Shown here: positions 32,726 to 40,116 of the stretch, one piece after another
Position numbering within the stretch: the first letter of the stretch is position 1
How the letters are laid out: every line of letters begins with the position of its first letter
Origin: Bacillus thermozeamaize
GTDB lineage: Bacteria; Bacillota; Bacilli; ZCTH02-B2
Reading direction: 5' to 3'
DNA: 64,000 nt
Assembly (NCBI GenBank): GCA_002159075.1
Contig: LZRT01000075.1
Location: 1-64,000 of the forward strand
Notes under the pieces: generated by a model
The model's database searches: none
What the model was told of the DNA's origin: nothing
The model's input: the letters and a program-made list of their open reading frames with translations, nothing else
Made by a program: the position numbers and the translations under genes

Positions 32726-33040
32726 TTAATCATGGGTAATGTGCTGGACGGCTTGTTTCAGGAGCATGATCACATGGTCATCATCGCAAGAATAGTAGAC
32801 CGTGTGCCCCTCTCTTCTGAACTTCACCAGCCGCAAATTTTTCAGCAACCGCAATTGATGCGAAACGGCGGACTGGCTCATCCCCAGCACCTCAGCAAGA
32901 TGCGTCACCGAACATTCATCTTGGGACAGCAAATGAAGGATTTTGATCCGGGTCGGATCAGAGAGCACCTTGAAGGTCTGGGCAATAATTTCAATATCTT
33001 TTTCCGCAAGAAACTGGTAATCCCTTTTTTCTCTGTCCAT
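32726..33040 (-). CDS. ArsR/SmtB-family metal-sensing repressor
   Basis: 104 residues. The winged helix contains [34 protein letters not shown], and the wing is followed by helix 5 with [18 protein letters not shown]. Its Asp/His residues match the zinc-sensing alpha-5 site of CzrA/SmtB (D-x-H and H-x-x-H across the dimer). It probably senses excess Zn or Co and represses an efflux gene. None is adjacent, but the zinc-uptake genes are directly upstream on the same strand. The start is placed at the ATG at 33040; in-frame starts further up leave no room for a spacer after AGGTGGG. Confidence 0.85.
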   Translation of the reverse strand: MDREKRDYQFLAEKDIEIIAQTFKVLSDPTRIKILHLLSQDECSVTHLAEVLGMSQSAVSHQLRLLKNLRLVKFRREGHTVYYSCDDDHVIMLLKQAVQHITHD

Positions 33041-33114
33041 CAGAGGAAACATCCCACCTATCAAAGGTCTTCACGGCAAGCGCGAAAGCGGCAAAGCACC
33101 GCAAAGAAAAAGGC

Positions 33115-33546
33115 TCAGCGGCTGTCCGAAACCTCCGCGCACGCTTGACAGTTGCCGTAGACTTCAAATTTGTGACTGGTTACTTCATACCCCGGCGGCA
33201 AACACAAGTTTTCGAACGCTGGGCATCCCTCAATCGGTTCCGTTTTGCCGCAACCCAGGCAAATGAAGTGATGATGGTGTTCGCCCGTACGGAAGCAGGA
33301 AAAACGGTAATAGCGCTCTCCTCTAATCTCCGTCTCTTCCACCAGGTGCAGCTCCTTAAACAGGGCCAAATTGCGATAGATGGTGTCAAAGCTGATCCCG
33401 GGATAGTTCTCCTGCAGTTGTTCCATGATCTCCTTTGCAGAGAGAAACCGGTCTTCCGAGGCCAGAAGCTCGATCATCTCTTTTCGCTTGCCCGTATATT
33501 TGTAGCCCTTGTTTTTCAGACGCTGGAGCGCCATCTCTACGGTCAT
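33115..33546 (-). CDS. zur: Zur, zinc uptake regulator (Fur family)
   Basis: 143 residues, close to the length of B. subtilis Zur. The helix-turn-helix region (GYKYTGKRKEMIELLASEDRFLSAKEIME... YPGISFDTIYRNLALFKE) and the metal region GEHHHHFICLGCGKTEPIEGCP are typical. A second Cys pair at the C-terminus (CQACAE) completes the structural zinc site. As a zinc-loaded dimer it represses zinc-uptake genes. It is the last gene of the local znuA-znuC-znuB-zur set. The ATG at 33546 (GGGTGG upstream) gives the family's usual start; longer frames exist. Its boxes are visible at the znuA promoter. Confidence 0.92.
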   Translation of the reverse strand: MTVEMALQRLKNKGYKYTGKRKEMIELLASEDRFLSAKEIMEQLQENYPGISFDTIYRNLALFKELHLVEETEIRGERYYRFSCFRTGEHHHHFICLGCGKTEPIEGCPAFENLCLPPGYEVTSHKFEVYGNCQACAEVSDSR

Positions 33547-33654
33547 GCCACCCACAGCTTTTCCCGTTCCTTTCATAAAAAGTGTGCTCAAATGATCAAT
33601 CACTGTACCTGCATTTATTATAGACAAAAGCATCCCCCAACGCATCCGAAACGG

Positions 33655-34479
33655 TCATGTTGGCGAGGAAAACCGTCTGGCTGCAAGCCGCTTGGCGCCC
33701 GACACGACAGCCAACATGAATACAAGCAACAGGACAACGCTTCCGCCCGGTGCAAGCCCCAGGTAGTAAGAAAGAAGCAAGCCGGTCATCATGGCCACAA
33801 GGGAAATGCCGGTTGCAAGCCATGCCGTTTGCCAAAACCCGCGTGCGAGATACATGCTGATGGCCACGGGCAAGACAAGCAGGGAAGAGATGAGCAGGAC
33901 GCCGACAATCCGGATGGATGCGGCAATGACGAGCGCCGTCAGAATGGCAAATAAGCGGTTCAGGCGACGGACCGGCACCTGATTCAGTCTCGCATGTTCC
34001 TCATCAAACACCATCGAAAAAAGAGCTGGAGAGTACACGCCGACAAAAACGCCAGTTGCCGCAGCGAGCCCTGCGAGCAACCAGACATCAGCGGCATCCG
34101 TCACGATAATGCTGCCGAACAGATAACTGAAGATGTCCAGATGATACCCTTTTCCCAATCCGATGAGCACCACCGCCAGTGCCAGGCCGGTGGAGAGCAG
34201 GACAGACAGTCCCAGCTCAGGATAGCCTGAATACAGGCGCCGCAAGCGCTCCATGAGCATCGTGCCAATCAGTGCAAACAACAATGCAAAAAAGCTCGGG
34301 GAAAACCCGAGCAAGAGCCCCGCCGCCACACCGGCCATGGAAACGTGGGACAAGGTGTCGGCGGTCAGCGCCTGCCGGCGCAACACAAGAAACGTCCCTA
34401 ACCACGGCAGGCATACCGAAAGGAGCACCCCGGCCACCAATGCCCGCACCATAAATCCGTATTGCAACCAATCAAACAT
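33655..34479 (-). CDS. znuB: ZnuB, zinc ABC transporter permease
   Basis: 274 residues with eight or so membrane helices, ABC-3 family. The start MFDWLQYGFMVRALVAGVLL is followed by the conserved GTFLVLRRQALTADTLSHVSMAGVA, characteristic of ZnuB/MntB permeases. It forms the channel for Zn(II) taken up through ZnuA. The first codons overlap the end of znuC by 8 bp. Ribosome-binding site AGGAGG before the ATG at 34479. Manganese transport is the main alternative in this family, but Zur boxes and zur itself favour zinc. Confidence 0.9.
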   Translation of the reverse strand: MFDWLQYGFMVRALVAGVLLSVCLPWLGTFLVLRRQALTADTLSHVSMAGVAAGLLLGFSPSFFALLFALIGTMLMERLRRLYSGYPELGLSVLLSTGLALAVVLIGLGKGYHLDIFSYLFGSIIVTDAADVWLLAGLAAATGVFVGVYSPALFSMVFDEEHARLNQVPVRRLNRLFAILTALVIAASIRIVGVLLISSLLVLPVAISMYLARGFWQTAWLATGISLVAMMTGLLLSYYLGLAPGGSVVLLLVFMLAVVSGAKRLAARRFSSPT

Positions 34480-35170
34480 GGCTCTCCCTCCTGATCACAG
34501 GAGCCTTGGCGATCAGTTCCACCCTTCCTGCGTGGACTTGAAAGATGGCATCGGCCATCCGGCGATGAATTGCGCTATCATGATCGACCAAGACAATCGT
34601 CATCCCCTCGTGGTGCAGCCGCTTCAAGTGAGTAAAAAAACGCTCTCTTGCCGGCCCATCCAGCCCCACCGCCGGTTCATCCAACACCAGGACAGCCGGC
34701 TCAGCCGCCAATGTCCGCGCCAGCAAAACCCGCTGTTGCTGCCCGCCGGAAAGCTCTCCCAGACGAAACTGCCCAAACGCCTCCATTTCCACCAGCTCCA
34801 AAGCGTGGCGAACCTTCTCTTCCGCCCGCCGCCGCTCCGCTCTCCCCCAAAAAAGATGCCGTTGTTTCAGGCCGCTTCGCACCACCTCTTCCACCGTTGC
34901 GGGAAATTGACGGTTGAAATGGCGTGCCTGTTGAGACAAAAAGGCCGCCTGGAGGAATTCTCCCGGCTTGCGAAGCGGCTTTCCACAGATCAGTACCTGT
35001 CCCGAGGTGGGGACCAAAAGGCCGAGCATCAGCCTCAGGAGAGTGGATTTCCCCGATCCGTTTTCGCCCTGAATGCCAATCCATTGCCCTTGTGCAATGG
35101 TCATGTTGACCCGATGGAGAAGTTCAGGCTGGCCAGGGTAGCGATAGGAGACATCTTGCAGCCGGATCAT
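34472..35170 (-). CDS. znuC: ZnuC, zinc ABC transporter ATPase
   Basis: 232 residues, an ABC ATPase. Walker A GENGSGKST is near residue 35, the signature LSGGQQQRVLLAR near residue 140, Walker B VLVLDEPAVGLDG near 160 and the switch His in VDHDSAIH. It energises the ZnuB permease. ATG at 35170. It is 65 bp downstream of znuA and overlaps znuB by 8 bp. Confidence 0.92.
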   Translation of the reverse strand: MIRLQDVSYRYPGQPELLHRVNMTIAQGQWIGIQGENGSGKSTLLRLMLGLLVPTSGQVLICGKPLRKPGEFLQAAFLSQQARHFNRQFPATVEEVVRSGLKQRHLFWGRAERRRAEEKVRHALELVEMEAFGQFRLGELSGGQQQRVLLARTLAAEPAVLVLDEPAVGLDGPARERFFTHLKRLHHEGMTIVLVDHDSAIHRRMADAIFQVHAGRVELIAKAPVIRRESHV

Positions 35171-35235
35171 GTTCGTCCTCCCTCCCCCGTTGTATCCGTA
35201 TCCGGCATCTTGGACATGCGATGTTCCTGCCGGTG

Positions 35236-36306
35236 CTAGTCATTCAATGCCGTGAGCAGGTGCTGCAGATTTTTTCGCATCAACGAAAGGTAGGTTTCCC
35301 CCTTTTTCGATTCTTCCTCCGTCAGACCTTCTATCGGATTCAGGGGCAGGGTTTGGGCCCCCACTTCCTTCGCCAACACCTCGGCCACTTTTGGATTGAC
35401 CAACGATTCAAAAAAGATTACTTTCACCTGGTGTTCCTGGGCAAAACGGGCCAACTCCGCCATCGCCTCAGGCGTGGGTTCCGCCTCAGGCGACAAACCG
35501 AGAATCGGTTTTTGCTCAAGGTTGTACCGTGCCGCCAAGTACCCGAAGGCAGCATGCGAGGTAATGAACGTGCGCCGTTTGAGCTTGCCAAGCGCTTGCG
35601 CATACTCTTGATGCAAGGTCTCAAGTTCCTGCAGATAAGCTTCTGCTCTCTGCCGGTATTTCTCCCCATGGACCGGATCGGCCTGTTGAAAACCCTGCAA
35701 AATATTTTTGACCATCTGCTGGGCATGCACCGGATCGAGCCAGATATGCGGATCAGCCAGTGCATCCCCATGCTCACTTTCTGCCACTTGGGGATTTTCT
35801 GCATCTTCGTGGTGAGAATGACTTTCGTGCTCATGTCCATCGTCAGCATGTGCTTCCGGTGCATGTCCATGGTTGTGATGATGACCGCCTTTCATCAGCG
35901 GCACGTCTTTGCTGGCATTGACAACCGTGAGGTGATCATTCCCAACAGCCTGAAGAATCTGCTCCACCCATGGCTCAAAACCAGCTCCGTTATAGATGAA
36001 CAAGTCCGCCTCTTTGATCTTTTTCAGGGCAGACGGATCCGGTTCCCAGTCATGCGGCTCCACTCCCTGCGGGATGAGCACCTCAACGTCCGCATCCTCT
36101 CCACCCACCTGTGTCGCAAAATCATAAACAGGATAAAAACTGGCCACCACGCGCAGTTTCCCAGGGCGATTGTTGTTCGCTCCCTGCATCTCCTCTTCCT
36201 TCTGGGACACCACCTCATCCCCTGCTCCGCAACCAGCCAAAACCAACACAAAAAAGAGACATGCACCTAAAAACAGCAGACGATGCCAATTCTTCATGCG
36301 CTTCAT
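35236..36306 (-). CDS. znuA: ZnuA, zinc-binding lipoprotein
   Basis: About 356 residues, a cluster A-I solute-binding protein. The signal peptide ends in a lipobox (VLVLAGC), so the protein is lipid-anchored. A His/Asp/Glu-rich loop (GGHHHNHGHAPEAH and more, residues about 130-175) is typical of zinc binders such as ZnuA/AdcA. Conserved His residues are present at VEPHDWEPDP and HAAFGYLAARY, and the protein ends with LPLNPIEGL. It captures Zn(II) for ZnuBC. The ATG at 36306 has AAGGAGG nine bases upstream. Two Zur boxes lie in the promoter, one over the -10 element. Confidence 0.92.
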   Translation of the reverse strand: MKRMKNWHRLLFLGACLFFVLVLAGCGAGDEVVSQKEEEMQGANNNRPGKLRVVASFYPVYDFATQVGGEDADVEVLIPQGVEPHDWEPDPSALKKIKEADLFIYNGAGFEPWVEQILQAVGNDHLTVVNASKDVPLMKGGHHHNHGHAPEAHADDGHEHESHSHHEDAENPQVAESEHGDALADPHIWLDPVHAQQMVKNILQGFQQADPVHGEKYRQRAEAYLQELETLHQEYAQALGKLKRRTFITSHAAFGYLAARYNLEQKPILGLSPEAEPTPEAMAELARFAQEHQVKVIFFESLVNPKVAEVLAKEVGAQTLPLNPIEGLTEEESKKGETYLSLMRKNLQHLLTALND

Positions 36307-36358
36307 CTCTCGCTTCTCCTCCTTCCACATGTGTGGGCAATGGTATCAGACCTTTAAT

Positions 36359-36373
36359 TCGTAATCATTACGA
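36359..36373. promoter_or_regulatory. Zur box (downstream copy)
   Basis: TCGTAATCATTACGA, a perfect 7-1-7 inverted repeat, the B. subtilis Zur box consensus. It lies downstream of the predicted znuA transcription start, 36 bp (centre to centre) from the other copy. Confidence 0.9.
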
Positions 36374-36393
36374 TTTAATCGCGAAAAATATAA

Positions 36394-36410
36394 ATCGTAA
36401 TCATTACGAT
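36394..36410. promoter_or_regulatory. Zur box (upstream copy, overlapping the -10 element)
   Basis: ATCGTAATCATTACGAT, a perfect 8-1-8 inverted repeat. It overlaps the -10 hexamer and start of transcription of znuA, so zinc-loaded Zur would block polymerase. Confidence 0.9.
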
Positions 36411-36437
36411 TATGAACTCTTTCTTTTCATTTGTCAA
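36409..36437 (-). promoter_or_regulatory. znuA promoter
   Basis: On the minus strand TTGACA (36432-36437), a 17-bp spacer and CATAAT (36409-36414). The transcript starts about 36402, inside the upstream Zur box. Confidence 0.8.
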
Positions 36438-36503
36438 ACGTCAAACATGAATAACGCCATCACCCCACTGGATGATGGCTGTCAATCGTTTCACCGGTTT
36501 CGC

Positions 36504-37748
36504 TCAATCGTACTGGGGAACCAATTTCTTCCGGCGGTTGACGATTTTATCTGCTCCCATCGCTGCGATCGCGCCGTCCGCGGCTGAGATGACCGCTTGC
36601 TTGATCGGGGTACGACGTGCGTCACCGCCGGCAAATACGCCCTCGACACTGGTCCGGAGGTACTCATCCACCACGACATATCCCTCTCCATCCAGTTCCA
36701 CCTGCCCACGCAAAAAGTCGGTACTGGGACGCGTTCCGGAGAGGTAAATAAACACGCCGTCCACATTCACAACCTTTTCCGATCCTGACGCATCCCGCAC
36801 GCGGATCGCTTCCACGCTCTGGCCGCCGACAATCTCGCGCACGCGATGTTCAAAGTAAATCTCCACATTTTCCCTCTCTTTCAGTTCATCCAGCGTCGCT
36901 TCGCCTTTCAGCTCCTTCACCGGTATCAGGAAAAGAACCTTGTCGGCAAAACGGCTCAACGTCTCCGCTTCGTACACGGCCTCCTCATTGTCACCAACCA
37001 CGGCCACCGTTTTTCCTTCAAAGAAGGCGGCGTCGCAGGTGGAGCAATAGCTGACGCCACGGCCCTGGAATTCCTCTTCCCCCTTGATCTTGTTGGTACG
37101 CCCCTTCGCCCCGACAGCGATAAACACGGTTTTCGCCCTGACTACCCCCTCCGGCAGGATGATCTCTTTGATCTCGCCGCTGAAATTCACCTTCTGCACG
37201 GAAGAACGGACGAAGGTGGCGCCAAACGCTTTGGCCTGTTTCTGCATCCGCAGGAGCAGTTCGTAGCCGGTCAGTGCCTCCGGTACGCCCGGATAGTTGG
37301 CGATTTTATGCGTCAGAGCCAAGGTGCCTGCTGCGGGTGCCTTGTCAATCACCAGCGTGTTCAGTTTCGCTCTTGCAGCGTAAACGGCTGCCGAGGCGCC
37401 CGCCGGCCCCCCGCCGATGCAAACCAGATCGTAGATCTGCGAGAGAATCTCGGAATTGACAGGGACAAACAGCTGGTCCTGTTCCTTGGTGTCAGGCGCC
37501 GCCTCTTCCGGCTTGTCCGAAATCCCCAGGTGCCGTTTCATGGCGTTGGGACGGTAACCGATAAACGGTTTGTCATCAATGAAAACGACGGGTGTAGAAA
37601 AGATCCCTTTTTCATGCAGGTCATTGAAGTAATCCGGGTTCTCCGTCACATTGCGCTCTTCATAGGTAAAACCCCACTCCTGAAATTCCTTTTTCATCTT
37701 TTCGCAATATGGACAACCGGTGCTGCTGTACAAGACAATCTTCGGCAT
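36504..37748 (-). CDS. Glutaredoxin-thioredoxin reductase fusion protein
   Basis: 414 residues. Residues about 1-80 are a glutaredoxin-like domain with STGCPYCEKM (Cys12, Cys15) and STPVVFIDDKPF. After a 25-residue linker come two-domain FAD/NAD(P) signatures (YDLVCIGGGPAGASA, VAVVGDNEEAVYEA) and the redox site CSTCD, as in thioredoxin reductase, ending GVFAGGDAR. The fusion could pass electrons from NAD(P)H to its own glutaredoxin domain and reduce glutathione-like or protein disulfides. The ATG at 37748 follows AAGGGTGATACACC. A PerR-like box lies just upstream, so peroxide stress control is plausible. Confidence 0.88.
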   Translation of the reverse strand: MPKIVLYSSTGCPYCEKMKKEFQEWGFTYEERNVTENPDYFNDLHEKGIFSTPVVFIDDKPFIGYRPNAMKRHLGISDKPEEAAPDTKEQDQLFVPVNSEILSQIYDLVCIGGGPAGASAAVYAARAKLNTLVIDKAPAAGTLALTHKIANYPGVPEALTGYELLLRMQKQAKAFGATFVRSSVQKVNFSGEIKEIILPEGVVRAKTVFIAVGAKGRTNKIKGEEEFQGRGVSYCSTCDAAFFEGKTVAVVGDNEEAVYEAETLSRFADKVLFLIPVKELKGEATLDELKERENVEIYFEHRVREIVGGQSVEAIRVRDASGSEKVVNVDGVFIYLSGTRPSTDFLRGQVELDGEGYVVVDEYLRTSVEGVFAGGDARRTPIKQAVISAADGAIAAMGADKIVNRRKKLVPQYD

Positions 37749-37764
37749 GGTGTATCACCCTTAT

Positions 37765-37779
37765 TTAGAATTATTATCA
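37765..37779. promoter_or_regulatory. PerR/Fur-like box upstream of the redox fusion gene
   Basis: TTAGAATTATTATCA matches the Per box (TTATAATNATTATAA) in 12 of 14 defined positions. It lies 17-31 bp before the ATG of the glutaredoxin-thioredoxin reductase gene. Identification is by eye only. Confidence 0.6.
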
Positions 37780-37937
37780 ACTAATTATTACTATACACAA
37801 CGAGAATGGACATTGCAACCAATTTTAGATTGTCCAACCTTCCCCGACCTGATAAGTTGGACTCAAGCAAATGCGCCTCCGATTGAGACCACCCATGCTA
37901 TCGCGCATTCCTTGCCACTTATTTTTTTAAAGATGCC

Positions 37938-37965
37938 TGTAACTTTTTTCTCATTAACCCGTGTA
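37938..37965 (+). promoter_or_regulatory. Candidate ECF sigma promoter of the sigma/anti-sigma pair
   Basis: TGTAAC (37938-37943), a 16-bp spacer and CGTGTA (37960-37965). This resembles the TGAAAC/CGT pattern of SigM/SigW/SigX-type promoters and suggests autoregulation. Confidence 0.6.
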
Positions 37966-37998
37966 TTTACATGAAGAGGTTTTTGAAGGAGAGTATCC

Positions 37999-38487
37999 AT
38001 GCCCCGCGCCTCGTTGGACCGTTTGTATTGCGACTACCTGCCAGACATCTACCGTTACTTGCTTTCTCTATGTCACGATCATCATCTGGCGGAAGATCTG
38101 ACACAGGAAACCTTTTTTCGCGCCTACCTCCACTTTGAGGAGATTCAGCCAGGATCACTCAAGCCATGGTTATTCCGCGTCGCCCATCATGCTTACATCG
38201 ATCACTGGCGCAAGCATCGGCGGCAAATGCCGGTGCCTCATGAAACCCTCTCAGAATCGCCCGTCCCGGAACGGCTCGAGGATAGGATCCTCCTTCAGGA
38301 TGAAGTAAAGCAAGTGATGAAAAGCATCGCCGCCCTGCCGGAAAAGCAAAAGCAGGCCATCTTGCTGCACGATGTACATCAATTCTCGTATCAAGAATCC
38401 TCCGAAATCATGGGGGTCAGCCTTTCTCACTTCAAGGTGCTGTTATTCCGGGCACGCCAGAAGATCCGAAAGTTGCACAAGGGGTGA
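37999..38487 (+). CDS. ECF sigma factor
   Basis: 162 residues with sigma regions 2 and 4 only. Region 2: DYLPDIYRYLLSLCHDHHLAEDLTQETFFRAYLHFEE with the following LKPWLFRVAHHAYIDHWRKHRR. Region 4: ALPEKQKQAILLHDVHQFSYQESSEIMGVSLSHFKVLLFRARQKIRK. Such factors redirect polymerase to envelope-stress genes when released by a membrane anti-sigma factor. The downstream gene encodes one. ATG at 37999 with GAAGGAGAG in front. It resembles SigM/SigX of B. subtilis in general shape, but the exact orthologue cannot be assigned. Confidence 0.9.
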   Translation: MPRASLDRLYCDYLPDIYRYLLSLCHDHHLAEDLTQETFFRAYLHFEEIQPGSLKPWLFRVAHHAYIDHWRKHRRQMPVPHETLSESPVPERLEDRILLQDEVKQVMKSIAALPEKQKQAILLHDVHQFSYQESSEIMGVSLSHFKVLLFRARQKIRKLHKG

Positions 38488-38494
38488 ACCGCAT

Positions 38495-39739
38495 ATGACA
38501 GAGGAATGGAAAAAAAGGTGGAGAGCCTATGTTGAAGACCGATTGACGGATGAGGAAAAAGAACAGGTAGAGGAAGAACTGGCAAAACTGGAAGCTTATC
38601 AGGAATTTCTGGAGGAAGAATTGGAGAAAGGGCTAAACGCAAAGTTGAATAAAAAATCGCATCGCAATAGCAAGTCTTCAGCAAAAAGCGACCCCGCAAG
38701 CATGAAACTTTCAAACGCCCTCCTTCGCTGGGCAAAGTGGAAAGCGCGGCTGCAAAACACGGTCACGGCGCTTGCCATTTTCTTTCTCCTCATGATATTC
38801 GGATCTATTCTCACCGGGGCGTTTTATTCATGGGGTGAACCTAACCGTATGGAAATTTATCAAGATGTCATCCGTTCCACAGTGGCCGTCACAGAACCCA
38901 ATATCCAATTCAGCAGCAGCGGCATGAATACAACCCCGTGGTTTACCATGCGGATAAATGCTCAGTTGGAAAAACAAATCGGCGACAAGCTCGAACTGGT
39001 GGGTGAAATGTCTTCCTCTTTTCTCTTCAACAGAATGTCTTCACCTGAGAGAAAGTGGTTGATTTATACACCGCGAAACTATCCCCTTTTTTACCATCCG
39101 GAAGATAACCTGGGCGATCCATTTACTAAATCCACATGGAACAGCCTGGAGAAGTTGCCGGAAGGCACTGTGTCAGAGTTATATCTGTCCTTAGATCACT
39201 TCTATTCAACGGCAGAAGTGCTGTCTCTTCTGGAAGGAAAAAACCTCCAACCTTTGTGGTTTGCGGTGGATACGGGCATGGAGGAGCCATATAGAACCGG
39301 TGATTACAGACCCGTCGATGTACCGTTTGGATTTCCATTTTTTCCAATGTGGCATCACGACGACATGAAACTTGATGAGTTAACAGTAGAAAGAAAATCT
39401 TTCTTTTCCACGGTCACTATTGAATCTCGAGGATCTCCTCCCATTGAGGCTTATGGCAGCGCCGAGGTGCGGGAGGAAAATTTCATCAAAACCCTGCAAC
39501 TTTTAACCAAATATGAAAACATTGCAAAAGGGGTATCACGATACCATGACTTACATCTCAGCGAACGGCTGGCATACATTCAGGAAAAGGGGGTAAGGAT
39601 CTACGGCGTTGTCGTGACCGGACCGACTAAAGAGCTGTTGAAACTGAAAGAAGAGCCATGGGTCAGAAGGGCAGTATTGGGAGAAGTGCGTTTGTGGAGC
39701 TGGTCGGAAGAAATGAATTCCACCTCACCTGAATTGTGA
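38495..39739 (+). CDS. Membrane anti-sigma factor (YhdL-like)
   Basis: 414 residues. The N-terminal 110 residues are cytosolic, charged and partly coiled (RLTDEEKEQVEEELAKLEAYQEFLEEELEKG is split here by position 21-50). One membrane helix follows (TVTALAIFFLLMIFGSILT) and then a large external domain of unknown shape. This layout matches the anti-sigma factor pair PF13800/PF13791 of the YhdL type, which holds its ECF factor at the membrane. The ATG at 38495 is seven bases after the sigma gene stop and has AAGGGGTGA upstream. An inverted repeat overlaps the stop codon. Confidence 0.82.
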   Translation: MTEEWKKRWRAYVEDRLTDEEKEQVEEELAKLEAYQEFLEEELEKGLNAKLNKKSHRNSKSSAKSDPASMKLSNALLRWAKWKARLQNTVTALAIFFLLMIFGSILTGAFYSWGEPNRMEIYQDVIRSTVAVTEPNIQFSSSGMNTTPWFTMRINAQLEKQIGDKLELVGEMSSSFLFNRMSSPERKWLIYTPRNYPLFYHPEDNLGDPFTKSTWNSLEKLPEGTVSELYLSLDHFYSTAEVLSLLEGKNLQPLWFAVDTGMEEPYRTGDYRPVDVPFGFPFFPMWHHDDMKLDELTVERKSFFSTVTIESRGSPPIEAYGSAEVREENFIKTLQLLTKYENIAKGVSRYHDLHLSERLAYIQEKGVRIYGVVVTGPTKELLKLKEEPWVRRAVLGEVRLWSWSEEMNSTSPEL

Positions 39740-39800
39740 GGTGGAAACATTTAATCACCTCATATGCCGTGTCTTCAAAAATCATGAAGGAGGGGTCATA

Positions 39801-40112
39801 ATGGACGTTTTCAACAAGGATTGCCAATATGTTCAGAGGTTATGCCATTTGCCATGGTCGATAGCCTATTGGGTAAAGATCCACAGTGATCGCAGCGTTT
39901 TCTGGTCTCATCTCCCTTCTCATCCACATGTCGATCAGCCGCAAGCGGGAATACATACAGACGCTGGCGCTGTGAGCATCTGCGGCTACGCGAAAAGTTC
40001 ACGAATTGGCAATGAGATAATCGGATTTTACATCCACAATCCATTAAGCAGCCTCTTTGCCACTCACCCGCCGATTGAGAAGCGGATTGAAATTCTGGAA
40101 CGAATGTGTTGA
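39801..40112 (+). pseudogene. Remnant of an HtpX/M48 membrane metalloprotease gene
   Basis: Pieces of the C-terminal half of M48 proteases appear in different frames: LLIHMSISRKREYIQTLAL in one and HNPLSSLFATHPPIEKRIEIL in another. The catalytic HExxH region is absent. A good ribosome-binding site (GAAGGAGGGG) precedes an ATG at 39801, but the frame soon departs from the family. I read it as a decayed gene with at least one frameshift, deleted at the 5' end. Confidence 0.75.
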
Positions 40113-40116
40113 AATA

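Noticed and set aside
39720-39744. Terminator after the anti-sigma factor gene
   Set aside because: A 9-bp inverted repeat overlaps the stop codon, but no T-tract follows on either strand.
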